From Roseibium sp. MMSF_3412 (lineage in GTDB: Bacteria > Pseudomonadota > Alphaproteobacteria > Rhizobiales > Stappiaceae), in contig NZ_JASHJI010000002.1 of the NCBI RefSeq assembly GCF_030733265.1, positions 372,001 through 436,000 of the forward strand: a stretch of DNA of 64,000 nucleotides, given 5' to 3'. The notes under the pieces are model-generated. The model saw only the letters and a program-made list of their open reading frames with translations, had not been told where the DNA came from and searched no databases. A program made the position numbers and the translations under genes. Shown piece by piece: positions 54,400 through 62,588 of this stretch; within the stretch, counting starts at the first letter, position 1, and the number at the start of each line of letters is the position of its first letter.

Positions 54400-55272
54400 A
54401 TGTCCATTCAATTGACCCGTCGCGGCTTCGGCCTTCTTGGCCTCTCGACGCCATTCTTGACCTTGACCGGTACCGGACTTGCGGCAACACACGGCTATGT
54501 GAATCCGGATCTTCTGGCTGCGCCGCAGGAATTGGCGGATCGGAGCGGTCTTGTGCTGGTCGACGTTCGCAAGGCCGAGGAATATGCCGGCGGGCATATC
54601 CCGGGTGCCGTGCAACTGGATCCCGACGCGGTCGCTTCCGGCCACAGTCCGGTCACCGGCGCCCTCAAGCAGGTCAGCGAGATCGAGCGGCTTCTGGGCG
54701 GACTTGGCATCACAGCCGCAAAACGCGTGGTCTTTTACGATGACCGTGGCGGGTTCCACGCCGCGCGCATGCTGTGGCTGCTCGAGTATCTGGGTCACCG
54801 CAATGTCGCCGTGCTCAACGGTGGTCTCAAGGCATGGCGCGAGACAGGTCTCGCGCTGTCGACTGAAACGGCGACCAATCCGGCAACGATCTTCGCATCG
54901 GCTCCCAGTCCGCGGCGCATGGCAACGGCGGAGGATGTTCTCGAACAGCACTTGGAGCCGGAAAGCGTCCTGATCGATGTGCGCCCGGAAAAGCTCTATT
55001 CCAAGGGGCATATCCCATGGGCGGTGAACATCCCCTGGGCCGGCAATCTGGACCGGAACGCACGGTTCCTGGCGGCACCTGATCTGAGAGCCCACTTTGC
55101 GGAATTCGGCGTAAGCGAAGATCGCAAGATCATCATGCATTGCCAGACCGGCCTGGCATCGTCCCACAGCTACGTGGCGCTTCGCCTTCTCGGATTTCCG
55201 AGGGTTCAGGTCTATCACCGCTCCTGGGCCGAGTGGGGCAGCGACCCGGACCTGCCGAAGGCGACCGGGTGA
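54400..55272 (+). CDS. Tat-exported two-domain sulfurtransferase (rhodanese)
   Basis: 290 aa from ATG 54400. A twin-arginine signal TRRGFGLLGLSTPFLTLTG is at 6-24. Two rhodanese domains follow: an inactive N-terminal one (VDVRKAEEYAGGHIPGAVQL) and an active C-terminal one with Cys248 in IIMHCQTGLASSHSYVALRL. It transfers sulfur from thiosulfate or 3-mercaptopyruvate in the periplasm. Its partner is the upstream peroxiredoxin. Confidence 0.9.
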   Translation: MSIQLTRRGFGLLGLSTPFLTLTGTGLAATHGYVNPDLLAAPQELADRSGLVLVDVRKAEEYAGGHIPGAVQLDPDAVASGHSPVTGALKQVSEIERLLGGLGITAAKRVVFYDDRGGFHAARMLWLLEYLGHRNVAVLNGGLKAWRETGLALSTETATNPATIFASAPSPRRMATAEDVLEQHLEPESVLIDVRPEKLYSKGHIPWAVNIPWAGNLDRNARFLAAPDLRAHFAEFGVSEDRKIIMHCQTGLASSHSYVALRLLGFPRVQVYHRSWAEWGSDPDLPKATG

Positions 55273-55282
55273 CACATCATGG

Positions 55283-55306
55283 GCGCGGGCCTCGTCTGGC
55301 CCGCGC
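55283..55306 (+). terminator. Hairpin after the sulfurtransferase gene
   Basis: GCGCGGGCC and GGCCCGCGC form a perfect 9-bp stem with loop TCGTCT, starting 10 bp after the stop. No T-run, so termination may be weak. The remaining sequence to 55518 carries the channel-gene promoter. Confidence 0.55.
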
Positions 55307-55518
55307 TATGCTTGCGCCTTGTTGCTGTGCAACTGAGTAAAACCTTCCAGGAACTCCAATCAAGAACCAGTTTTCGGCAAACCATTCACCGGAACAGGCA
55401 TTTTCAAGATTGTACCAATAGCTTTTTTTCGTATGATGCAGTCACCGGTATAAGCAATAATTTTTCTTCATTTCGCCACCGGAGCGGCAATACTACCCGG
55501 AAGCTTTTGGTCGAATCG

Positions 55519-56565
55519 ATGATGCGCTTTTTTGCTCTGCTCTTTTTACTTGTTCTTGCGTCAAGCGCACACTCCCAAACCCAGACGGAAACCGGGCCCG
55601 TTTCAGACCACCACACATGCACCGTCCCGGACATGCGCACACATGTCAGGCCTGACCCGGAGGACGTACCGACCGTCATAACGACGGGTGTCCGCGTCAT
55701 CGACATTCGCGAGATCAACGATGTCGACCAGACCATAACGATCGATCTGGCCATTCGCCGAACCTGGCAGGACAACCGGCTTGCAGGCCTTGAAGGCTGC
55801 AAGCTTCAGGTCGGGTCCGTCTGGTTTCCCGAGTTGGTTCTGCTGAATTCCGGGCGCCTTTTCGAACGGTGGCCCGAAACGGTGACGATCGGCGCAGGTG
55901 GTGCGGTGACCTACCTGCAACGCATTTCAGGCACCCTTGCCAGCTATCACGCGTTGCGCGATTTCCCCTTCGATTTTCAGTCGATCGACCTGAGCTTCAT
56001 TTTGCTGGATTACGCGCCACAGGGCGCTGTTATCGAACTCGACGAGGAGTTCGTCGGCATTTATGACGTTCTCAACATTTCCGACTGGCGCATCAAGGGC
56101 GTGGCGGCTCGGATCGACAACGGCTTTATTGCCGAGGCCTTTGACGAGGCACGCACGAAACTGATCCTGACCATCGACGCCGAACGCATCCGCGCGTTTT
56201 ATGTCTGGAAGATCATTCTCCCGATCTCGCTCATCGTCTTCATGTCGTGGAGCGTGTTCTGGATCGATCCGGCACAATACGGTCCGCAGATAGGCCTGTC
56301 GGCGACGTCCATGCTGACGATCATCGCGTTCATCTTCGCGGCAACCAACATGTTGCCGCCGCTCGGATATTTCACGCTCATGGACTTCTTCATCGGCGGC
56401 GCGACCATATTCGTCTTTCTGGCCCTGCTGGTCTCGCTCACAACGACATACCTGAACACGATCCAGTTCCGGGAGAGTGCCAAGATCCTCGATATTGTAT
56501 GCCGTTTCGTTTTCCCGCTTGCCTACGTCGCCTTCAACTGGTTCGTCTTCCGCAGCGTTTTGTGA
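55519..56565 (+). CDS. Prokaryotic pentameric ligand-gated ion channel (Cys-loop receptor homologue)
   Basis: 348 aa from ATG 55519. Signal peptide 1-19 (MMRFFALLFLLVLASSAHS). The extracellular beta-sandwich (about 40-220) has WFPELVLLNSG and the Cys-loop core FPFDFQ (149-154), without the paired cysteines of animal receptors, as in GLIC and ELIC. Four transmembrane helices: M1 about 227-249, M2 about 258-281 (pore, LSATSMLTIIAFIFAATN), M3 about 287-310, M4 about 325-346 (VCRFVFPLAYVAFNWFVF). A cation or anion channel gated by protons or small amines is expected; the ligand is unknown. Convergent with the GGDEF-EAL gene. Confidence 0.92.
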   Translation: MMRFFALLFLLVLASSAHSQTQTETGPVSDHHTCTVPDMRTHVRPDPEDVPTVITTGVRVIDIREINDVDQTITIDLAIRRTWQDNRLAGLEGCKLQVGSVWFPELVLLNSGRLFERWPETVTIGAGGAVTYLQRISGTLASYHALRDFPFDFQSIDLSFILLDYAPQGAVIELDEEFVGIYDVLNISDWRIKGVAARIDNGFIAEAFDEARTKLILTIDAERIRAFYVWKIILPISLIVFMSWSVFWIDPAQYGPQIGLSATSMLTIIAFIFAATNMLPPLGYFTLMDFFIGGATIFVFLALLVSLTTTYLNTIQFRESAKILDIVCRFVFPLAYVAFNWFVFRSVL

Positions 56566-56651
56566 GGGCTTTGAAAAAGGAAGAGTAGCAGGGCGGACCG
56601 ATCAACAGCTGCTGCCCAAGGCATTGCAGGCCCGGTCACCTGCAAGCAATT

Positions 56652-58781
56652 TTACGCCACGGTTTTCGATGCAGCCATCGGCAAGGAAGCCTCCGCGTGC
56701 TCTGCGATGAATGCCTGTACATCGTCGCGCGCAAGAGGATGGCTCAGCAGAAAGCCCTGCACGAAATCGCAATTCAGCTCTTCGATCACTGCAATCTGTT
56801 CGTCCGTTTCGACGCCTTCCGCAGTTGTCGTGATGCCCAGTGTGGCGCTCAGGCTGACAATCGAGTTCAAGATGGCCTGTGACTTCCGGGTTTTCTGCTC
56901 GGCTTCGCTGACGAAAGAGCGGTCGATTTTCAGATTGTCGAAGGGGAAACGCCAGAGATAGTTCAAACTCGAGAAACCGGTTCCGAAATCGTCCAGAGAC
57001 AGTCTGACCCCGGCATTGTGCAAGTCACGCAACTGGGCAAGCACGCTTTCCGGAGTATCGACCAGAACGCTTTCGGTCACCTCCAGTTGCAGACCTTCCG
57101 TGGTCAGACCGGCGCGTTCCAGCGCCTCCGCAACGATGGCCTGAAGACGTCCGCTGGCGAACTGAACAGTCGAGAGGTTCACCGAAACGATGAGGTGCGG
57201 TGGCCAGTTCGCTGCTTCCGAACAGGCTTCCTTCAAGACCCACTCTCCGATCTCCTCCATCATGCCCATCTCTTCGGCGATCGGAACGAAGACGTCGGGC
57301 GAGAGGAAACGCCTGTTTCGGGAGCGCAGGCGCAAGAGCGCTTCAAATCCCACAAGCAAGCGGTCAACTGTCTGATAGATGGGCTGATAGTGCAGCTCGA
57401 ACCTGTCCTTGCGCGCGAGCGCATAGCGCAGTTCCTCCTCGAGCTTCAGCCTTTCGCGGCGGGTCTCTCGCATCGAAGGACAAAACCCGACGGCAAGGCG
57501 CCTGCCCCGGTTCTTGGCGACATACATGGCCATATCCGCACTCCGGACAAGCTCTTCAAGGCTGCGGCCGTCCCTGCCGGAAATCGCGTAGCCGACGCAG
57601 GCGCCGATGTTCAGGTCGTGGCCGGACACCTGAAACGGTCGCGACAAGCCGTCGACGATCCTGTCGCCCAGCCGCTGGACGCGTTTTTCGCTGAAGTTGC
57701 GAATGGCAACAAGAAACTCGTCGCCGCCATACCGGCATACAAACCCGCCCGGACCTGCGATTTCGCTCAGCCGCTCGGAAACGGCGACAAGCAGGTCATC
57801 GCCAACTTCATGGCCAAGGAGATCGTTGATGTTCTTGAACTTGTCGAGATCGACGAACAGCACCGAGACGGTCGCCCCCGACTTGATGAGCATCGCCACC
57901 TCGGTGCCGAAAGACTCGCGGTTCAACAGCCCGGTCAGTGCATCATGTGTGCGGACATGACCGAGCGTTGAGGAAACGTGGTCTTTTTCCTTCTTCAAAG
58001 TGTGGATGATGACGGCCGAAGGCAGGACAAGAGCTGCCAGCGCAAATGTCAGCAAGACGTACATCATGCGGTCCAGCGATTTTTCAAGCTGCTGGAACTG
58101 GGCGGTGTGGTCGATCTCGAGGTAGAGAAAACCCTGAAGGTTGTCGTCAAGCTCGATCGGGACGACGGCCTTGGAGTGATGCTGCACGACCTGGGACGTG
58201 TCGCCCGTCTCCAGCATCAGGACGATATCCGTGTCCCCGCTCACGATTGGCGCGACCTGAGCCTGAGTCAGCGGAGCGCCGGCAGTATTGGCCTGCCTTG
58301 GATCTTCTTCACTGCCGGAGGCATGGGCATGACGCGGCGTCCCGGTCTCGGACACCGGCTTATCTGCGCCTTCGCCATGCTGATGATGGGCATGTGCGTG
58401 ATGCGCGTGGGTGTGATCGGCGCCGGTTTCACCAGTCGCCTTGTCCGTTCCTGAATATGTTGCCCCTTGCGTTGAATCGTAAAGCAACTCCAGATTCTTG
58501 CTGTAAAGCTGGGTTCGGAATACGCCGTCTCCGCCGGATTTCCTGACGTCCAGCATGTGATAGCTGTGAGCTGAGGCTTGTCCCCCGCCCAGGATGACTT
58601 CCAGTTCCGGTGTCGAACTTGTCAGGTAGCTCGCCCATTGCAAGGCGGTCAGCTCGGAGGCAGCCTTGAGGGATCTGGTGAACAGGTTCGACGTGAGGTA
58701 GGGACCGACAAAGGCGACAAGCACGAATCCGAGCGCGATTGCGAAATATCCAAGCCCAACGGAATTCCTGTAGCTCTTCAT
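56652..58781 (-). CDS. Membrane GGDEF-EAL protein with histidine-rich periplasmic segment
   Basis: 709 aa. Two membrane helices (about 11-30 and 240-262) enclose a periplasmic region. This region contains a striking cluster of His residues at 123-153 (DHTHAHHAHAHHQH and nearby). GGDEF is intact (352-356) and EAL is intact (480-482, FEALLRLR), so both cyclic-di-GMP synthesis and hydrolysis are possible. The His-rich stretch could bind Zn, Ni or Cu and set c-di-GMP output. Monocistronic. Confidence 0.9.
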   Translation of the reverse strand: MKSYRNSVGLGYFAIALGFVLVAFVGPYLTSNLFTRSLKAASELTALQWASYLTSSTPELEVILGGGQASAHSYHMLDVRKSGGDGVFRTQLYSKNLELLYDSTQGATYSGTDKATGETGADHTHAHHAHAHHQHGEGADKPVSETGTPRHAHASGSEEDPRQANTAGAPLTQAQVAPIVSGDTDIVLMLETGDTSQVVQHHSKAVVPIELDDNLQGFLYLEIDHTAQFQQLEKSLDRMMYVLLTFALAALVLPSAVIIHTLKKEKDHVSSTLGHVRTHDALTGLLNRESFGTEVAMLIKSGATVSVLFVDLDKFKNINDLLGHEVGDDLLVAVSERLSEIAGPGGFVCRYGGDEFLVAIRNFSEKRVQRLGDRIVDGLSRPFQVSGHDLNIGACVGYAISGRDGRSLEELVRSADMAMYVAKNRGRRLAVGFCPSMRETRRERLKLEEELRYALARKDRFELHYQPIYQTVDRLLVGFEALLRLRSRNRRFLSPDVFVPIAEEMGMMEEIGEWVLKEACSEAANWPPHLIVSVNLSTVQFASGRLQAIVAEALERAGLTTEGLQLEVTESVLVDTPESVLAQLRDLHNAGVRLSLDDFGTGFSSLNYLWRFPFDNLKIDRSFVSEAEQKTRKSQAILNSIVSLSATLGITTTAEGVETDEQIAVIEELNCDFVQGFLLSHPLARDDVQAFIAEHAEASLPMAASKTVA

Positions 58782-59236
58782 GTCTCATCCACACTGAGCG
58801 CTGCTGCACCAAAGGTCTCGCCTTCGAAGACCCGGCATCAAACTGGCGTTTGGAGTAGTCGCCCCCAGGCTCCATCGGCTTCGCGGTTTCACCCGCTCAA
58901 ATCCCTCCCCGGCACGGCCTTCGCAGGGCCGCCAACCCGTTTCGAACCGTTTCCTGATCTGTTCAAAGCCAAACTTCCCTAAAGAAATTCGAAACATCTA
59001 CAAAATCATCATCAGCTCATTCAAGCATTATATTTTCATCACGTAAAAATAATGTTATTTTTCAGAATCTAATTTGTTACACGCTATGATTTTACTTCAT
59101 GGAAATTCAATAAGTATTATTGACAAAGCACAAATTGATAAATTCGCCGCATATTTCGCTACGTCGTTTTGGTCAGATTGCTTGAAACCGGTAATTCCAC
59201 GACTTCCTGGAGGCCTGAGCACCGACATCGAAACCG
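58782..59236. other. AT-rich intergenic region upstream of the GGDEF-EAL gene
   Basis: This 455-bp gap lies before the GGDEF-EAL gene (promoter side). Bases about 58980-59160 are clearly poorer in GC than their surroundings. A 52-codon open frame (59086-59244, plus) with an ATG lies in it but overlaps the MarR stop and matches nothing known; I do not call it a gene. Confidence 0.45.
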
Positions 59237-59665
59237 TCAGGTGACATCTTCCAACAACGCCTGTTCCAGCAACCGTCGCAGCACCTCTTCGTCCTGTTTC
59301 GAAATCGGAGCAAGAATTTCACTGATCGTTTCAGCGACCGCCTGCCGGAGTTCGCCGACCACTCTCTCCCCTTCACCTGTAAGGTGAACCAGGCTTACAC
59401 GGGCATCGGCCGGCGATGGCTTGCGCGCCACCAGGCCTTTCGACTCCAGAGAGCGGATCGTTCGCGTCATCTGTGACTTGTCGCGCGCAACGCGCCGGGT
59501 CAGCTCGTTCAGGCCCGGGCACCCCATGTCCGCAAGCGTCAGAAGCACGATGCCGCCCCCCGGACCGACCCGTTCCCTGTCGAACGCGTGCGCCTTGGCC
59601 TGGAGGCCGAAGTGGATTTTCCGCATGAAGCGGTCGATCAGAAGTGCCAGTTCGGTATTTTGCAT
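59237..59665 (-). CDS. MarR-family transcriptional regulator
   Basis: 142 aa from ATG 59665. A longer frame to a GTG at 59719 would run through the operator palindrome, so the shorter start is preferred. Winged HTH: MGCPGLNELTRRVARDKSQM, TRTIRSLESKGLVARKPS and wing DARVSLVHLTGEG. It is divergent from a small membrane protein gene; the palindrome between them suggests it represses both. Confidence 0.88.
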   Translation of the reverse strand: MQNTELALLIDRFMRKIHFGLQAKAHAFDRERVGPGGGIVLLTLADMGCPGLNELTRRVARDKSQMTRTIRSLESKGLVARKPSPADARVSLVHLTGEGERVVGELRQAVAETISEILAPISKQDEEVLRRLLEQALLEDVT

Positions 59666-59680
59666 CGCCACAGATTTGTT

Positions 59681-59716
59681 GACTTTATCCACTAATTCAT
59701 AATAGTGGATAAAGTC
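59681..59716. promoter_or_regulatory. MarR operator, 13-bp perfect arms
   Basis: GACTTTATCCACT and AGTGGATAAAGTC are exact inverted copies separated by 10 bp, midway between the divergent MarR and membrane-protein genes. A second, overlapping dyad AGTGGA-N5-TCCACT ends at 59720. Strong candidate for MarR binding and autoregulation. Confidence 0.75.
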
Positions 59717-59769
59717 CACTAATACAGTTCCAAACCGGAATGAAACCGACTCGGGACAGGAGAGTTACA

Positions 59770-60225
59770 ATGACTGGCAATCATAGCCATGCGCTCAAGG
59801 CCGCGGCAATCCTCTGGATTATCTGGGGACTGGTCCACATGTTCGCCGGCATAATGACAATCGGGCAGGAGACATCCGCCGCCGTCGCCGGCATTGCCGA
59901 TGCGGTCCCCCCCTCGGCGCTGGCGAACGATTACCATGCAGCGGTCGGCGCACTCATAAACCAGCACGGCTTCAACCTGCTGTGGATTGGAGCGTTTACA
60001 GTGGTTGGCGGGGTCTTTGTCTGGCGTGGTTCGGTCACGGCGATCTTCATGACCGGCATTGTCGGATGGGTTACCGATGTCGGCTACTTCGTCTTCATGG
60101 ACCTGGGCGGCTTCGTACACTTCGTCCCGGGCACGGTCATGACGATCATATCCACCGCAGCCGTTGTTCTCAGCCTGTGGGCATATGCCACCGGTCTGCG
60201 ACCGCAACACGATCAGGCGGCGTGA
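59770..60225 (+). CDS. Small four-helix membrane protein
   Basis: 151 aa from ATG 59770 preceded by AGGAGA. Four hydrophobic segments: AAAILWIIWGLVHMFAGIMT, LLWIGAFTVVGGVFVW, AIFMTGIVGWVTDVGYFVF and VMTIISTAAVVLSLWAY. No family recognised. Divergent from the MarR gene and likely controlled by it, a layout typical of efflux or stress-related membrane proteins. Confidence 0.7.
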   Translation: MTGNHSHALKAAAILWIIWGLVHMFAGIMTIGQETSAAVAGIADAVPPSALANDYHAAVGALINQHGFNLLWIGAFTVVGGVFVWRGSVTAIFMTGIVGWVTDVGYFVFMDLGGFVHFVPGTVMTIISTAAVVLSLWAYATGLRPQHDQAA

Positions 60226-60263
60226 GACATCGGATACGCAAGCAGATACGCGTTCCAGGGGAC

Positions 60264-60291
60264 CATCCGGGCACAAGGCCGCGCCCGGATG
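60264..60291. terminator. Hairpin between convergent genes
   Basis: CATCCGGGC and GCCCGGATG form a perfect 9-bp stem around a 10-nt loop, between the membrane protein stop and the spondin gene stop. No T-run; possible bidirectional terminator. Confidence 0.5.
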
Positions 60292-60301
60292 AAGAGTGTT
60301 G

Positions 60302-61123
60302 TCAGGCTTTCTTGGCGCGGCGGCGCGCAACCACACCCATGACACCAAGGCCGCCAAGCAGCAAGGCACCGCCGGCAGGCAGCGGTACAGGTGTCGCTGA
60401 CGCTTCAATATCGATCGTGAACAGAACGGTGTCGGAAGTGATCTGACCCGCATTCGCGACCCCGAACAGGGCTTCGAGCGCGTTGAAGCCATTGCCGCCC
60501 AGACCGTCGTCGATATCGAGAAGACGCTGAATCACGCCGCCTTCATCAGCCCCGTCCTGGATGTCCTGACCCGGAAAGGCTGCACCCAGCAACTGGTTCA
60601 CTTCGGTTCCCGCATCCCAGATGGAACTTCCCGTGATCTCGATGGTCTGTTCGATGACATTGCCCGCGGCATCGAAGATCTGGTAGGCGAGCGGATTGTC
60701 GTTACCGAAGAACGTATCGTTCGACGGCACGAACATAGACAGGAAGGTTGCGTATTGATTCGTCGCCGGGTCGGCGACATCGATGGTCAATGTGCCGGAT
60801 TCTCCATCCTGAATCGGCCCGCCGGGACCGAAGATGAAGCCGCCCTGGGAACCGGGATCGGCGGCAAGACGCTCTGGCGCAATCTGATTGGGCGGATTGG
60901 GCGGAACCGGAACTTCCGCAACCTGCTCGATACCGGCACTTGCTGCCGACCCGGAGTCAAAAGCGTCAAAATTACCGGAGTGAATGCCCGTATAGACAGG
61001 CGTCACCAGAAATCCGAACCCGTTGGAATTGTTAAACGTTATATCAATTGTGGCGGCCTGCGCCGTGCCTGCCATGAGCAGGCCCATCACGCTTGCCCCA
61101 AGCAGCGTTTTTAAAGTCTTCAT
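60302..61123 (-). CDS. Spondin-domain protein with VPLPA-CTERM sorting signal
   Basis: 273 aa from ATG 61123, signal peptide ending TAQA at about 23. The body resembles a spondin_N-type beta sandwich (FGFLVTPVYTGIHSGNFDAF, SIWDAGTEVNQLLGAAFPGQ). The C-terminus PVPLPAGGALLLGGLGVMG followed by RRRAKKA is a VPLPA-CTERM signal: motif, helix, basic tail. Such proteins are processed by an exosortase and sent to the envelope or matrix. No exosortase gene is in the window. Probably a surface adhesion or matrix protein. Confidence 0.85.
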   Translation of the reverse strand: MKTLKTLLGASVMGLLMAGTAQAATIDITFNNSNGFGFLVTPVYTGIHSGNFDAFDSGSAASAGIEQVAEVPVPPNPPNQIAPERLAADPGSQGGFIFGPGGPIQDGESGTLTIDVADPATNQYATFLSMFVPSNDTFFGNDNPLAYQIFDAAGNVIEQTIEITGSSIWDAGTEVNQLLGAAFPGQDIQDGADEGGVIQRLLDIDDGLGGNGFNALEALFGVANAGQITSDTVLFTIDIEASATPVPLPAGGALLLGGLGVMGVVARRRAKKA

Positions 61124-61508
61124 GTTGCCCTCCTGGTCAACCCGATTGAAAGGCACCCGTGATTGGATGCAGGCCGACCATGACCGCAACCGGACATTTC
61201 TGCATCTCACTTCGCCACACGACACGCACACATTCGCGCGAGACTCGAATTTACTCAAGCTATTGTGATTGCTACTAAATTTCCCATCAATCGCTGAAAT
61301 TTGATTTGTTGCCAAGAAGGCGTGAACCAGGGCTCCGGAGAAACATTGCGAACCTTGTGGCGGGATATGGACGGATCGTGGGTCAGATAGCCCGATCCAC
61401 ATTTTGCAGCGCGCGCAATCCCGGGACCCGGCCACCGGTTTTTCCTTGCACATGGTTCTCCCGCAGTGCGACGTTGAGCTGCAATCAAACGATCTGAAAG
61501 ACATGGTC
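61124..61508. other. Divergent intergenic region, no recognised element
   Basis: This 385-bp gap serves as promoter region for the spondin gene (minus) and the tartrate dehydrogenase-like gene (plus). AT-rich patch near 61250-61310. An upstream in-frame extension of the dehydrogenase to 61404 shows no family match. Confidence 0.4.
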
Positions 61509-62588
61509 ATGGCGCAAAACAGTTGGAACATCGCTGTCATCCCCGGCGACGGTATTGGCAAGGAAACCGTTCCCGAAGGCCTGCGTGTCCTCACCGCTGC
61601 GCAAAAACGCTTCGATCTCGGTTTCGAGTTCACCGGACATGACTTCGCCTCCGCCGATTACTACGTGAAGCATGGCGAGATGATGCCACCCGACTGGAAG
61701 GACCGGCTGGGGACGAGCGATGCACTCTTTTTCGGAGCGGTCGGATGGCCGGAGATTGTCCCCGACCACATTTCGCTCTGGGGCTCGCTCATCCAGTTCC
61801 GGCGGGAGTTTGATCAGTATGTGAGCCTGCGCCCGGCCCGTGCGATGCCCGGTGTGCCGCTCCCGCTCGCCAATCGCAAGCCCGGCGACATCGACATGAT
61901 GATCGTGCGCGAGAACACCGAGGGTGAATATTCCTCGATCGGCGGCAAGATGTTTCCCGGCACAGAGCGCGAGATCGTCATGCAGGAAACCGTGATGAGC
62001 CGCACCGGCGTCGACCGGATCCTGAAATATGCCTTCGACCTTGCCATGCAGCGTGGCGGGCAACTGACGTCGGCGACCAAGTCGAACGGCATTTCGATCA
62101 CCATGCCCTATTGGGACGAGCGGGTCGCCGAAATGGCGAAACACTATCCCGATGTCAAGGTGGACAAGTATCACATCGACATCCTGACGGCCCAGTTCGT
62201 GCTCCATCCGGACTGGTTCGATGTCGTTGTCGCCTCGAACCTCTTCGGCGATATCCTCTCCGACCTCGGCCCCGCTTGCACGGGCACGATCGGCATAGCG
62301 CCCTCGGGCAACATCAACCCGGAAGGCAAGCACCCCTCACTCTTTGAACCGGTCCATGGGTCTGCGCCGGACATTGCCGGGAAAGGCATCGCCAACCCGG
62401 TCGGCCAGATCTGGGCGGCGGCCATGATGCTCGAACATCTTGGCGCGACAGAAGCGGCTCGGGCGATCGTCGCAGCAATCGAACGGGTGCTGTCCGAACA
62501 GGCGCTCAGAACGCCTGATCTCGGCGGATCGGCGGACACGATGACCTGCGGAACCGCGATCGCCGATGCGGTGCTGGAATCCTCGTAG
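61509..62588 (+). CDS. ttuC: Tartrate dehydrogenase/decarboxylase-like beta-decarboxylating dehydrogenase
   Basis: 359 aa from ATG 61509; ATG 61503 is an alternative. Family marks: IAVIPGDGIGKETVPEGL, REFDQYVSLRPARAMPGVPL, MMIVRENTEGEYSSIGGKMF and NLFGDILSDLGPACTGTIGI with the metal Asp. The family oxidises tartrate, malate or isopropylmalate; DHISLWGSLIQFRREFDQYV favours tartrate dehydrogenase/D-malate dehydrogenase over LeuB. It directly precedes the hydrolase gene (adjacent bases), so an operon. Confidence 0.87.
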   Translation: MAQNSWNIAVIPGDGIGKETVPEGLRVLTAAQKRFDLGFEFTGHDFASADYYVKHGEMMPPDWKDRLGTSDALFFGAVGWPEIVPDHISLWGSLIQFRREFDQYVSLRPARAMPGVPLPLANRKPGDIDMMIVRENTEGEYSSIGGKMFPGTEREIVMQETVMSRTGVDRILKYAFDLAMQRGGQLTSATKSNGISITMPYWDERVAEMAKHYPDVKVDKYHIDILTAQFVLHPDWFDVVVASNLFGDILSDLGPACTGTIGIAPSGNINPEGKHPSLFEPVHGSAPDIAGKGIANPVGQIWAAAMMLEHLGATEAARAIVAAIERVLSEQALRTPDLGGSADTMTCGTAIADAVLESS

